The position numbers were made by a program, and so were the translations under genes. A model generated the notes under the pieces. The model did not search any database. It had not been told where the DNA came from and saw nothing but the letters and a program-made list of their open reading frames with translations. Positions 17,569 through 30,506 of a DNA stretch of 64,000 bases are shown here, piece by piece; position 1 is the first letter of the stretch, and the number at the start of each line of letters is the position of its first letter. The stretch spans positions 11,872,175-11,936,174 of the forward strand of contig NC_061789.1 in the NCBI RefSeq assembly GCF_022458985.1. Direction: 5' to 3'. This stretch comes from Mugil cephalus (taxonomy: Eukaryota; Chordata; Actinopteri; Mugiliformes; Mugilidae).

Positions 17569-18004
17569 TCAGAAAGGCCTGGAGGTAACGGCGAGGAAGG
17601 CGGACGATGCTCCTCTGGACAGCGACGCTCCTCTGGACAGCGACGTTCCTCTCCAGTGCACCTTCATGTGGTGCCTCAGGTTGGACTTGGAGGAGAATCG
17701 CTTGTCGCACTGCTGGCAGGAAAACGGCTTTTCCTTGGTGTGGATGCGGCGGTGGCAAACGAGCGCCGTGGACACCCTGAAGGACTTCCCACATTCGGGG
17801 CACTGGTAGCGCTTGGGCTCGGTGTGGATGCGCCGGTGGTTCTTGAGGGACATCAGGTTAGGGAACTCCTTTTGGCAGGAGTTGCAGAAATAGGCCCCGG
17901 TCTTGTGGCTGTTCTTGTGGTTGAGCAGGGAGCTGGCGTGGCGGTAAGAACGTCCACACTCGCTGCAGACGAAGCTCTTGGAGGTGATGCTCGAACCCAC
18001 TGGA
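17569..18004 (-). CDS. Partial duplicate of the znf646-like terminal exon (four C2H2 fingers)
   Basis: An open frame of about 144 codons encodes four C2H2 fingers: FVCSECGRSYRHASSLLNH, YFCNSCQKEFPNLMSLKNH, YQCPECGKSFRVSTALVCH and FSCQQCDKRFSSKSNLRHH. DNA and protein are nearly identical to the last four fingers of the terminal exon at 23224-24112. Differences cluster in the third finger (STALVCH against STQLICH). The tail is unrelated, with a short in-frame repeat giving RGASLSRGAS. The usual-looking acceptor (exon start 18011) leaves a phase that does not match the phase-2 donors of the znf646-like gene; a weaker AG seven bases inside (exon start 18004) would match. It could be an alternative last exon, a separate small gene, or a young pseudo-exon. 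The sequence similarity is certain; expression is unknown. Confidence 0.55.
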
Positions 18005-21000
18005 CTCAGATCTGAGAGAAGAAAAAGACCAGTTTCAATTCAGACGACCTCGCAGAGGGAAAGTTACCGCAGCTTTTAGATCAGACTCACTGTGCCATCA
18101 CATTAAAGAAATTCTAGTCAGAAACTGAAGCTGATTACCAACACAGGAGTAACAAATTTACTCCACTAAAATAATTTAGCTGAGTGTGCATAGTTAACAA
18201 TTTGACTTGCCGTCCGTTACGTTAGCTAGCTAATATTTGACTGTCCTTTACTTTAGCTAACTACTATTTGACCGGAATTTACTTTAGCTAACTACTATTT
18301 GACTGTCCTTTACTTTAGCTAACTACTTTTCCACTGTCATTTACTTAAGCTAACTCCTATTTGACTTTACTTTAGCTAACTACTATTTGACTGTCATTTA
18401 CTTTAGCTAACTACTATTTTACTGGAATTTTCTTTAGCTAACTACTATTTGACTGTCCTTTACTTTAGCTAACTACTATTTGACTGGCATTTACTTTAGC
18501 TAACTACTATTTGACTGGCATTTACTTTAGCCAACTACTATTTGACTTTGTTTTGAGCTAACGACAGTTTGGTCGTTTGTCCTTTAGACTTGACTAGCCA
18601 GTACTTTTAAGTTACTGAACAGTTTGTCCAGTGCATTTAACTAACTGACAGTTTGTCCACTATTGTTAGTTGAGCTGTTACCTAACATTTTCAAATATTT
18701 TTCCATCACTTAATATAATAATAGTGACTTTACCGCTTTGGTTTAATTCTCTCTGTGTCACCAAGTGGCTTTTAAGTCATACATTAGCTAGCTAGTGAGC
18801 TATTGCTTTAGGATTAAACTAATCAGCATTTTCTATGGTTATTTTCCTCCTGAATATACATGTTTTTTTAAAATGTTTTTTTTGTCAATTGTACTAATAC
18901 TTGAGTACAGGTAGCTTTGACGAAGAACCACATATTTAAATCAGTGTTTCCTCTTTTCAATCGTAAAATCAAGAGGGACAACACAGTACGTATTTATCTT
19001 ACCTAGAGACAAGTGTGATGCAGGATTTTAAAAACACTGAGCTCCAGAGATCAATACAAAGTAACAACCACAATTTTGATGAACCGTAATTCAGTATAAA
19101 TTATTGTCATCTTAATTTTTTCCCCCACAATTTATGTTTTCGTACATTCCAACTTTCTGTTTAAACACCTGTACATTGTGATGGCAGAGAAAAACTAAAA
19201 CCTTTTTATTAAGACCCAAAGTTACGATCATCCCAACTGATTCTTTTCCAAATATTTGATCAGTTTTTATACTGAGCTATTTCAATGAATGATACCATTC
19301 AGTCCTCTAAGAGCTTCCACTTCACCACTAACAAGGGATTAATCCACTGGTGAAAACAGTTCCTTCTGTTTATGTCACAACAGCCACAGAGACCTACTGT
19401 ACGTTTAAATGTCAGAGAACTGAGCTCTTTGCTTCATCTTCTCAGGTTTCTGTTTGCCCATTATGAAGTTGTCGATGGTACCACAGAGGAAGGAAAGAAA
19501 TCACTTAATTCATGCAAAACCAGGACAAGGTTACAAATGTGAATTATTAATAAACTGTATGTGTGCAATAAACTACAGGTCGTTAACTTAAAACTTAATA
19601 TGTGCCACATAAAGCATAGAGATGCTTGGTCAGCTGGAAAAAACAGAAATAAGTAAATGATTTCTATAAAGCTACATGAAACAAAGCTATGCTGACCTTT
19701 AATTATCTACACCAAGGGGCTTTAGTGTGGTTAAAACCTTATGGACATACAGACATTAACTTCATGTATTAAAATGTAAAGACTAAATTCATTCCTTGAG
19801 TTATATTTTTTCTCGGCACTAATATATATGTTTTTCAGCTCAACCTATTAAGTACAGAGTTGATTTTTTTTTCCCTATTGCATTTCAGTTTTCATTAAAA
19901 TGTGTTGATGTGAACATGTTACAAGTGAAAAAACAAAAAACATTTAAGACCGTTAACACCAGCTAAAGGTAAATATAAGGAACCTGAAATCAGACCAGAT
20001 TGAAAACACTGAGCTCCGCTGTGTTTTTTCAGCTATTTATTTTCAGTACTCAGCAGTAAGGGTTATAGTATATGGACAAGTTTTTCTGTTAAGAAATGAA
20101 TTATCAAAACATAGTTTATAAAAGTGTATAGTAAGCATTACATATATATGCATGGAAACAAAACGTTAGAACTTCAAACAAAAAGGGGGGTTATAGTTGT
20201 TCCAAACCAATCTTCTTCTTCGTTTTCTCTAAAAACTACTTGAAATGCAGGCGGGAAAGTGTCCAAACAACAAAAACCAACCGTGGAGGAAGAAACTGGC
20301 AAAAATAAAAATAGAGAATGTACAGTTATTATTTCTGTGTTCTAGATCACATGGACTCCTACAGCACTTGACGGTCACTGCACGGCTTTTCACTTTTTAT
20401 CTTTTTTTTTTTTTTTTTAAAACTAGCACCAGTGCTCCTGAAAACGCTGACAGACGGTGTTTTTTTTTTAAACACACAGAGGCTTCCAACAGTCCAAAAA
20501 CAACGCAATTAAATAAAGAGGAAAAAAACAAACAAAAAACAAAACACCAATAAATACAAGAGGTTACCATAAAGTGTAACATAAAAAAAGGACTGAATGC
20601 ACCGAGGCGTCCCTTTCAACGCAAGTCTGATGTCTGACAACGGGGGGAGGAAGGCGAGGGATGGGGGGAGTTCAGTCAAAGTCAACGAGAAGATAAATAT
20701 GGAGGAAGAGGGGGATGATGGGAAGGCTCGGCTGAGAAAGACCATCACAACATCACTTTTATAAGAAGGCGAGAAGAACGTTGTGTCCTCAGAGTCTCCG
20801 TGGAGCCTGTCAGTCCTTCAGCTCCACAGAACAGGGGCATTGTGGGTACAGGAGGGAGGGGGTGTTTACATTAACACAGCTCTAAACTCACACATCCTAA
20901 AGACTAGCGCTGTCCATTACAAGTGTTAATAATAATAATAATAATAATCATATAAATAAATGCATTACTACACGATCCGTCGTCTTTTTTCCTTCTGCAG

Positions 21001-23223
21001 AGAAACAATGATTACATTACAGGAGCCGACTCAATCCTCACACCGTTCTTCTTTTCTTTCAGTCGAGCCAGAGGCGGGGCCGCGGCCCGCGGACTCGATC
21101 GGGTGATCACTTCTTGTTCACACGTGCGGACTCAAAAACTGGACCAGAACAAACCTCCTCCACCTGCAGGAGCGACTGTTGTTTTATTACCGATTAGTCG
21201 ATTGATTTGTCTAGAAAATGCTGGAGAAATAACAAGAGTCACTGATTACTTTTGACAATTCAATAAAGGTTATTCCAAAAAGAAAAAAGAAAAAAAAACT
21301 CTTGCTGACAGAAAGAGAAAAAGGCAGCATTACTTTGTGCAGCTCTGACGCTTTAAAACTGTCCCAGTAAGAATTATGAACAATTAATTGAAAGTTGTTC
21401 CTTTTTTTTTTCCAGATATTCAAATGTGCTTGTCATGTTTTTTTTTTGTTTTATTCTGTTGAACTGCAGCTTAAATTGAAGGATGAGAAAGTTACAGCCG
21501 TGAACCTGCAGACTGAGAATCTCGCACTGAAACATTAATGGTTCAGTCTTTTCTCCTTCTTTGCAAATCAGGACCGAGTCAAACGTCCTGGAGTCAATGA
21601 AAACACCAGCGAAAGTTGACATCACCAGGAGGAAGGACGCTTTATCTTCTGTCCAACATCCAGAAGTTTGGATAAGTTGAGAGGGACGAGCGCTCGCTCA
21701 CTATTGTAACAGCAGCTTCTGTGACCTGCGGCGGCAACAAGCGGCCGTCAGGAAAAACACCGACGTCATTTCCACTGTGTAGTTTTTAGTTTGCAGTCAA
21801 AGTGAGTCAGGACGACTGAATGTCCTGCTTCAGCTTTGATAGTCAATCCCTGTAGATCCCGTCTGCTGATCAGTCACCATTAAAACTGTTAAAGCTGATT
21901 CTTAAATATTAAGTTACATGTTTAGTTTCACAAAATGAAATCAATTTAACAAATAAACAGGTTAAAAAGGTTTGACGAAGGACTGAAACCTTCACTAAAT
22001 AAATAAGTTTTTTTCACTCTGACAAATGAGAACAGAACTCCAAAAACTCACTGCTCAAAAACCTCAGCACATGTCAATAACATGTTCTCAAACACAGGAA
22101 CGTTAAAAACACTTCATACAAACAGTTTTCCTATTTCTGAACAGCTGATCGCTGCTTCATCAAGCTTTCAGGAGCTACAGAAGAAAAATAACTTTAACAT
22201 GAGAGAACGGCTCAGTGAGCGTTTCCGAGTCCACACGTGTGAACGAGATGTTTGAAGTGGTCGAAGCTACATCACGCACATACACACACACACATACATA
22301 CATGCACACGCACAGACACACACATTTAAAGCAGCCCCCAGAGACCTAACCGTCCGTCTTGAGTCCTCAACGTTCCCACAAGCCATTGCTGCCTCCCGCC
22401 AAAACGAGAAGGTACAAAGAAAAAAAAAAAAACCCTGATCCCACATGTTGGAGACAGAAACAGTTTAGACTGACTCAGTCTGAAAATGGTTTAAAAACAC
22501 TGTGACGAAGGCCACGAGAACATTTCATCCAAACGAAACTCCCTAGAAACACCATCAGAAACGGGATGGAGGCAGGAAACAGGAAAAAAAAAACAACTGC
22601 AACGGTGGACCAATCAGCTCCTGGGATCAGAATGATTAGATGAAAACAAGCATCAGACTCCTTCACACCTTCAGCGGACCCTCAGAGCTCCGACAGTCAC
22701 CTGCACAGGACCCCACCAGTCTCTCTAGCTGGGCTCTACAGTCTGGGTGCAGCTGTGCGGGGGCCTGGTCCACACCAAGAAGAGTTCAGAGAAGCTCAGT
22801 TTCACAGGGCAACATGCAGCAGGAAGTAAGGCAGGTGTAGTGAAGTCCTTCCAGTTCATAGAAACTACACTGTGTCTGTCTATAGTCCAGTCTGCTGTCA
22901 GTCAGTCTGTGGGGACAGCCGGACTGATCTACCAGGGCCTCATGGGAAAATCGGTGAGAGGGAGTGTGTGTGTGTGTGTGCATGTGTGTGTGTGCACATC
23001 CCCCATTTTCAGTCCTGTGTGTGCAAGCGTCCATGTAGTGTGTATGTTGTCAAGCAGCATGTCCTCCACACACACCACAGACACACATGGACAATGAGAA
23101 AGAGGAGGGTGAGCAGGAGGAAGATTAGGCTACATTTTGGCACCTCGAGAAACCTTGGCAAGTGACTGCCCCCGACCCCCCGCCCCCCCCCACATCCCCC
23201 AGCACCCACCCTCATCCCTTAGC
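18005..23223 (-). other. Spacer and probable 3' UTR downstream of the znf646-like gene
   Basis: This stretch contains no convincing coding exon. It holds the 31-bp minisatellite (18201-18550), AT-rich sequence, several poly(T)/poly(A) runs, (TAA)n near 20928-20948, a CA/TG-rich patch near 22266-22325 and a TG tract at about 22967-22998. The part next to the stop at 23224 is presumably the 3' UTR of the minus-strand zinc-finger gene. I could not fix its poly(A) site. Confidence 0.5.
18201..18550. repeat. 31-bp minisatellite, about 11 copies
   Basis: The unit is roughly TTTACTTTAGCTAACTACTA followed by TTTGACTGTCC. It is repeated in tandem with point changes and a few indels, with more degenerate copies at both edges. 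It lies just upstream (minus-strand sense) of the duplicated zinc-finger exon. Confidence 0.9.
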
Positions 23224-26200
23224 TTATATGAAGGGGCCGCCGGGCATACCCAGGAAGTTGGGCGCACCCATGGCCATGGGAGGGGGCGCCGTCGAGCCGC
23301 TCCAGTGCACCTTCATGTGGTGCCTCAGGTTGGACTTGGAAGAGAATCGCTTGTCGCACTGCTGGCAGGAGAACGGCTTTTCCTTGGTGTGGATGCGGCG
23401 GTGGCAGATAAGTTGAGTAGAGACCCGAAAGGACTTCCCGCAGTCGGGGCACTGGTAGCGCTTGGGCTCGGTGTGGATGCGCCGGTGGTTCTTGAGGGAC
23501 ATCAGGTTAGGGAACTCCTTTTGGCAGGAGTTGCAGAAATAAGTCCCGGTCTTGTGGCTGTTCTTGTGGTTGAGCAAAGAGCTGGCGTGGCGGTAAGAAC
23601 GTCCACACTGGTCACAGACATGGGACTTAATAATCTCACTGTTACCCCCTCTGCTGCGGGCTTTGGCCATACTGCTGGGGTCAAGTCCTTGCTCTTGCAT
23701 TAAGGTGAGATCCAGACCTGACCCCCAGCCCAGCTCCTGGGAGCCCCCGGGACGGGGCTGCTGGGGTCTGGGCTGGCGGGGCTGCGGTGGCTGGCCGTGG
23801 GTGATCTCCATGTGAAGCCTGAAGCTGGCCTGTGTGGGAAAGGCTCTCTGGCAGGACCGGCAGGTCAGCTCCCGCTGCTTCTGGTGGACACGTCGGTGGT
23901 TGTAGAGCTGAGAGGAAACGCGAAAGGCCTTCCCGCAGTCGTGGCAACGGTGGCGCCGTGTCTCGGAGTGGATACGGCGGTGGTTCTTCAGGGCAAGAAG
24001 GTTGGAGTAGGTCTTGAGGCACACGGCACAGTGATAGATGCCAACAGTGTGAGTGTTCTTGTGGTTGAGGAGGGAGCTGGCGTGGCGGTAGGAACGGCCG
24101 CACTGATCACATCTGTGCAGATTCAAACAAGGAAAAACAAGAGGGAGGAACAGGGGGGATGGGAAAGAGAGGGAATGCACAAAGAAAGAAAGGGGAAGGT
24201 TAGTAACTGAAGATGGATGTTTTTCACTGTTCCAGCCAAATGAATCTCAGTTACTGGTTACCACTTTTTCTTTGAATTACTGAAATATACTACTGATCAG
24301 CTAAGACCTTATGCATACAGGTATATGATCTGAAATCCGGCTCAAATCTTTTAAGGATGACTACAAAGTGGTTTACCATTTAACGTTATGATTTCTAAAT
24401 GGGTTATATGGGAAAAGATTTCTTGGGGGTGGGAGGGACATGGGAAAAACTACAGCTGGGATTTCTGTGGAAAGTGGGAGGTATCTGCTGCTTCCTGCAC
24501 TGCACAAATCAAACAGCTTCATTCACAGTCTGAACAGTTTCTAAAACCTTCTTTCTAAGCCTTCTTTGGGGTGATTTCTAAATTATGAATGCAATGATGA
24601 GAAATCAATCAAACATGCCCAAAGAACTTCCACCCTGTCAGTTGTGACAGCTACTATACTGTAGTGAAGAAAACATTCACTTTGGACATGTGCAGTGCAG
24701 CTAGCTCCAAATACTTCCTACGCTTCCCTTTCAGACGTCAAAATACAACAGCCCCATCACAAAACTGCAGTTTCTAGTCTAATAACTGGCCAGTATCAAA
24801 ACAATCACAAACAAATCAAAGACTACAGTCAAAATCAGAACAAGAGCAAGGAACAGACAACATCAATACTTCATCAAAACAAAGCATGTAAACAGTGCAT
24901 CTAGACATGAAATACTTGAGGTAACCTAAAAACTAAAGTGTGTGATATATGCTAACTGAAAGCAAATGGGGTTGACTTATCTGGTCTCTCCACTAATTCA
25001 ATTTGTCCAAACTTCAGAAAAATCCGAATTCCGGCACGCGTATGGTCCCAAGGAAGCCGGATTGGAGATCATATACCTGTAATAGACATGTAGAGACCTA
25101 AATTTATCTTCACTATTTGCTTTTTCAACTTCGAAGAATCACAAACAACTGACGAGAACTCACGTGTACCGACACTCTTCGCCCTCTCCCGTGGGTGCAG
25201 TGGCCTTCCTCCTGACTTCCATGCCTACCTGGTTGTCCCCGCAGCGGTGCCTGGCCAGACCAGACCTCCCCTGGAAACTCTTCCCACAGGTGGGGCAGCC
25301 AAAGGGGGTAGCCCCCTCTTCGTGGACCTTCTGGTGGTTGCGGAGAAACCTGGCCAGCCGGAAGGCTTTCCCACATGTGTGGCAGATGTGCTTCTTCCGT
25401 TGTGTGTGGATGCGCATGTGGTTACGTAGGGCCATGTAGTTGGTATACGGCTTGTCGCAGAAGTTGCACCGGAAGTTGCCCGTCTTGTGGGTGTGCTTGT
25501 GGTTCAGCAAGGAGCTAGCGTGTTTGTAAGCACAGCTGCATAAGTCACAGGCATAGGGTCTCTCATCAGAGTCCATGTCCACAGAGCTTCTCTCCATGCT
25601 AATGTTGGTGGAGCTGTTGGTGGAGGAGGATGAAGGAAGGTGCTGGGCTGGGCAGTCATGAGCTGCAAGCTCATCAGCTGTGGCAAAGCCTTCACAGCAG
25701 CCATCACACTCAAAATCCATTTGAGCTCCTGGGCCCTGAGGACCTTTGCACAGGCCAGCTGTAGTGTGGGTAGCTAGTTGCCTCTGGGTGCGGAAGCCCT
25801 TGCCGCACTCTTGGCAGTTGTGCTTCTTCTGGGCAAAGTGGAGACGAAGATGGTTTTTCATTGCCAGCCTATTGGGATATGTAGAGTTGCATACGTTGCA
25901 GTGGTACTCCCCAATTTTGTGAAGGTTCTTATGATTGGCCAGGCTGCCTGCATGACGGTAGGTCTTCCCACATTCTTCACAGGCAAAAGGCCGACGTCCA
26001 CTTTCAGCAGGGTCAAACTTCTGTGGTCTAGATGTACCAGCTGAAGAGTAGGGCTTCTTGAAGCCTTGGTGGCTGTATTTGACTCCCATCGCTTGGCTCT
26101 TTGATGCCTCTCCTCTCATAGTCTGCATTTGAGATGGACCAGGCTGCTGGAAGCGGGACCCATTGGGACCAGTCCGAACAAGTCCTTTGGCCCGGTGTTC

Positions 26201-29200
26201 TTCATGGAGACGAAGGTGGTTGATCAGCTGCTTTTGGATTTTGAAGGCTTTGCCACATTCTTCACACTTGTGCCTGTAGCAGGGACGGGCAGAGGTGAAG
26301 AAAACACAGAATATCGAAATGAATCTAATTAATACATTTCAACAAATAGTAAGACCTCTTCAGTTGTGGCCAAGAGTCAAATTTCTCATAAAGAAAGCAG
26401 TTTCGCAATTATGCAATTGTGGCTGGCTTAAGTGCAAATGGTTTGGCAATTAACTATTCACTCTTTAACATAAAACATAACACAAAGACATAATACAAAC
26501 TCTCACCAGACTATACAACAAGTTCCAAAGTCACAAATGTACACCGATCCTTAACCTTACTAACCACCACATGAAATGCAGCAGTTATGCTTCGTCTGAA
26601 CTGGCAATTGGCCAGTGATATAACAAGTTTTAGTCTTCATACTTGGTTTTCACTTGTACAACTAGAGCAGCACATGATGTAGACATATGTTGAATTTAGG
26701 AATTCTGATACAATCTTAAAACTCTCTGCACAATCTATCCAGACAAAATCAAAAATGGACAGAATGAGCAACCTACCTCTTCAAGTCAAAGTGTGTCCTT
26801 TGGTGATTCTTGAGAGCCAGCAGATTGTAGTAGCGTTTCTGGCACACCAGGCAACGGAAAACACCAGTCTTATGGGATTTCTTGTGGTTGAGGAGTGAGC
26901 AGGGGTGTCTGTATCCTCGCCCACATTGGTCACACTTGTGGGGCTTGTCACTTTGGTCAACCATTGGCCTGCGTCCATCGCCACCAACATCACGACTTCC
27001 CCCCGCAACCCCACCACCAACGCCATCTCCTCCAGATATCCCTTTGGCTCCATTTAGGCCTGACTTGCTCAATGAGCTTGCCCTATTCTTTCCAGGGCAC
27101 AAGTGAGTGATAAGGTGGTGGCGGTCAGCAAAAAACATGCCACAGTCAACACAAATGTGGTTGCGACCATCCATCTTCTCATTGCCATTTGCTGAACTAC
27201 CTGCCATACCCTGTTGCTGTCCATCTGGCCTTTGGGGTCCATGCACTAGCTGGTGATTCAAGAGGTCCTGCTTCCTGGAGAAGCTCTGTCCACAGGTGGA
27301 GCAGATCATCCTCCAGTCCTGATCCAGGCTGGATGGTCCTGGCCCTGTCGGATTATTGGCGTGGCTACGCAGGTGACTCCTGAGGGCTCTGAGGCTGGCA
27401 TAATGGTTACCACACACTGAGCACTGATACACTTCTCCGTCATCATCGTCATCTTTGTCATTGCTCCCCATTCTCTTGCCTCCGCTTTGAGAGTACTGAC
27501 GTTGGCTACTACCTTCTTTCAGGTTGTTGGAACTTCCAGAAGGCAGCGAGGTTCCGCCAGAACTATGGTAATTCATATTACCCATAAAACCATTAGACAT
27601 GTTACTCTGCGGCTGTGGCTGCTGGCTACGGCGAGGACACATGTGTGACTTAATGCCAGATACATCTCCATACATCTCACCACAGTCAGCGCACACATGT
27701 CTGTCAGCCTGCCGGTGAGCAGAGTTACTCTGGGAGAGTGAGCTGCCATCAAAGCGATCATGGAACTCAAGAGAGTCCAACCCACTACTGTGGCCCCCAT
27801 CTGGTACAAAGTGGGCAGCATCACCAAGGTTTCCTGGTAATGAGATTGGAGTGGTGGCACCACTGCCTTCCTGGACATAGCTCTGCTGGGAGTCCAGAGT
27901 TAGTGGCTCTGGAGATAGCCAGTCACTGCTGTCGTTACTGATAGGCTGGTTAGAGGGACGCCCCTTGTGGCTTCGTAGGTGGCTGTGTAGCGCTGCTAGG
28001 TGAGGGTACTGCTTACAGCAGATGGTGCATTGGTAGTGACCTGTCTGGTGGCAACGCTTGTGATTAACCAGGCTTCCTGCGTGCCGGTAGCTTTTGCCAC
28101 ACTCCCCACATTTGAATCGCCGCTCTCCATCATCTGGTGAATTAGCTTGGGGCACACGGCCTCCTGAGGGAGAAGCCACGGAGCCCTGAGATCCAGAACT
28201 TAGAGTGTCTGAGTTGAGGATGGAGCTGTCCTGATTATGTGAGGCTGGGTGAGGATCATGGGTTAGATAGTGGACTTTCAATGTCTCCAAATCTGGGTGT
28301 CCTGCGCCACAGTATGCACATGTGTAAATGGGGTTGTTGACTGGAGGGCCCATTATGGGGTCATAAGGACCTCTTTTCTCAGTGGGCAGAGGTGGAAGGG
28401 GCAGAGGGTCCCCCAGGGCCGGGGTGTAAGTTGGCGATCGAACCGCACTTAGATTGTGGGGCATGATGCCTGGGAAACTGCGTGGCAGGCCAAGGGAGGG
28501 CGAAGCAGTGTTGTGCAGCAGAATGTGCTCTTGGAAGTCCGCCTTATTCGGCAGCGCTACCTGGCACAGGTGGCAAAAACAGGAGGTGGTGTCCTCACTC
28601 TGGGTGCCAGTAGTGCGCTCCGAGTCATGGAGGCTGCTACTGCTACTGCTGCTGCTCACCATGGATGCTCCTGGGGTCTTGAACTTCGAGTGAGTTCTCT
28701 CGTGGCTGTTTAGGGCAGCCAGGTTGCTAAATTGTTTAAAACACACAGAACACTTAAAAGTTCCTTGCTGGTGACACTTCTTGTGGTTCACCAGGCTACC
28801 GTGGTGCCGGTAGGTTCTGTCACACTGGTCACACTTGAACGGTCTGTCCCAAGCGTCGTCTGATTCAGGGGAGCCTTTTTTTCCGTGATCGTCTGTCTCG
28901 TGGCTTTGCAGGACACTATGTCCCATACCACTATTGTTTAAATGTGAGCGCCCAAACCCGTCCGAGAGGTCCTGGGCGAGGCCGTAGTCCCTCTCGTCGT
29001 GGCCTGCCTCTTCGGGCACTTCCTCGCTCTCCTCTTCTGTGTGTGCACTACTAGGGGACAAAGTATGGATCCGCAAATGGTTCTTCAAAGCTACTGCGTT
29101 GGGAAGTGTACGTGTACAAACAGGACACTGAAATGAACCCACTTCGTGGGACTTTTTATGATTGGCAAGGCTAGCTGCGTGCTTGTAAATTCTACCACAC

Positions 29201-29340
29201 TGTTCACACTCAAAACGACCGGTATCTTCTTGCTGATAATGTGCTTTCATATGTTCTAGGAGACTTGGAGTACTCGGACAAACCATATCACATTCTTTAC
29301 AGGGGAAACCCTTGGCACGACTCATATCATGCATTGCCAT
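23224..29340 (-). CDS. znf646: ZNF646-like poly-C2H2 zinc-finger protein, 3 coding exons
   Basis: The exons are 29340-26777, 26273-25164 and 24112-23224. All junctions are phase 2, and the product is about 1520 residues. I count about 32 C2H2 or near-C2H2 fingers: about 15 in exon 1, 9 in exon 2 and 8 in exon 3. Many alternate between a YRHAxSLxNHKxxH type and an xNLxALKNHxRIH type, the pattern I remember for mammalian ZNF646 (about 1830 aa). Several fingers are irregular, ending SHMC, THLC or RHRC (CCHC-like). Linkers carry Ser/Gly-rich low-complexity segments and an acidic run in exon 1. Likely role: a nuclear DNA-binding regulator; targets are unknown. The start is the first ATG of a long open exon, MAMHDMSRAKGFPCKECD. 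In human, ZNF646 is a near neighbour of STX1B, which supports the name. A partial copy of the last exon lies at 17.6-18.0 kb. Confidence 0.85.
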
Positions 29341-29563
29341 AGTACTCTAACGCAAATCGGTTGGAGGGAATCACAGTTCACAACATAGCAATGAACAGTG
29401 ATGTTAGCACGGTGGGGGAGGAAACAGTGGGCTTATCTCTTCAGCTGAAAGTGTAGCTGGCGGCCATCTTGTCCCCAAGAGCCGTCAGTGCTGGTCCAGC
29501 CAATCAGGGCCCACCTTGGGAGGTGGCGGGCCTCTGGGGGTCACACCAGCCAATGAGGTATCA
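29341..29563 (-). promoter_or_regulatory. Predicted 5' UTR exon part of the znf646-like gene
   Basis: On the minus strand a good acceptor (CTCTTGTTTCCACAG) ends at 29564 and is followed by non-coding sequence up to the ATG at 29340. The segment contains a YY1-like GGCCATCTTG at about 29461-29470 and ATTGG boxes. It could therefore be either a spliced 5' UTR segment or a proximal promoter; the two readings are not separable here. Confidence 0.45.
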
Positions 29564-30469
29564 CTGTGGAAACAAGAGAAAACAACATTACTGAAAGTGC
29601 AGTGAAAAAAAACCTCTTGAAACAATCACTTTAGCAACAGTAACATGGTTTAATTCATATTCATCTGATTTCAGAGCATTTTGACACAACACAAACACTA
29701 CAACCGTCAATCTGTCAGGTCTGCTTATTTAACAACTGGTTCACGCTACTAAAATATGGGTATTTTGCAGTATTGCCTGGAAAAAGCCCTGAACCTTTCT
29801 GCTGCTTTTCTTAATCATACATTATAAAGAATATCTGCAGTGTTTTTGGCCACTGGATTTGTGAAGTACAACTTTGAGAATGACACTGAACCTTGCCAAA
29901 ATCAAACAATCACAAAATGGACTGATTATTCACAAATGAAAATTAATCACAAAAAAAATGATGAACTTTGTTGCAATCCTACATGATTATTTGTTTGCTT
30001 TTGATTTTGGTGCTCCGCTCAGCAATATAGTCGAAATATGTCAAACTATTTCGACGTGTAGACGTGGTTGTCAACAAAAAAGCATATATTTGTATTTCTC
30101 CAATATTTACTCACTGCTGTTTGTTTCAGGCGTCACATGACAGTCATAGGTGCACCTGCCACGAGGTGCACAATGAAACTACGACCTCCGACATACACCT
30201 GTCCTCAGACATGACAAGAAACTATTTGCAGTGAAGGCTACAACCACAGTTTTAACATTACATTTAAGTAACCAGAGAATCTTTTTTTATTTTATTAGCG
30301 GGTTAATTATTATTAGTATTCCATTTCGTACTCTGTTGTCCGAAGACAACACAAACACAACATATTTTGTTTGCGCACAGCCTACACACACACACACACA
30401 CACACTCTCTCTGACCAGTCAGTAATCAGATCAATACTTGCTTAAAGTGAGTGAGTGTCAGTTTTAACA

Positions 30470-30506
30470 GGCTATTCTGTAATCTGTAGCAGATTACAGA
30501 ATAGCC
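30470..30506. repeat. Perfect 17-bp inverted repeat with 3-base loop
   Basis: The left arm 30470-30486 (GGCTATTCTGTAATCTG) and right arm 30490-30506 are exact complements separated by TAG, so a cruciform or RNA hairpin is possible. Confidence 0.9.

Noticed and set aside
17512-18015. 167-codon plus-strand frame opposite the duplicate zinc-finger exon, and a similar 188-codon frame at 23137-23703
   Set aside because: They are antisense to real C2H2 finger exons; the two match each other only because the finger exons are duplicates.
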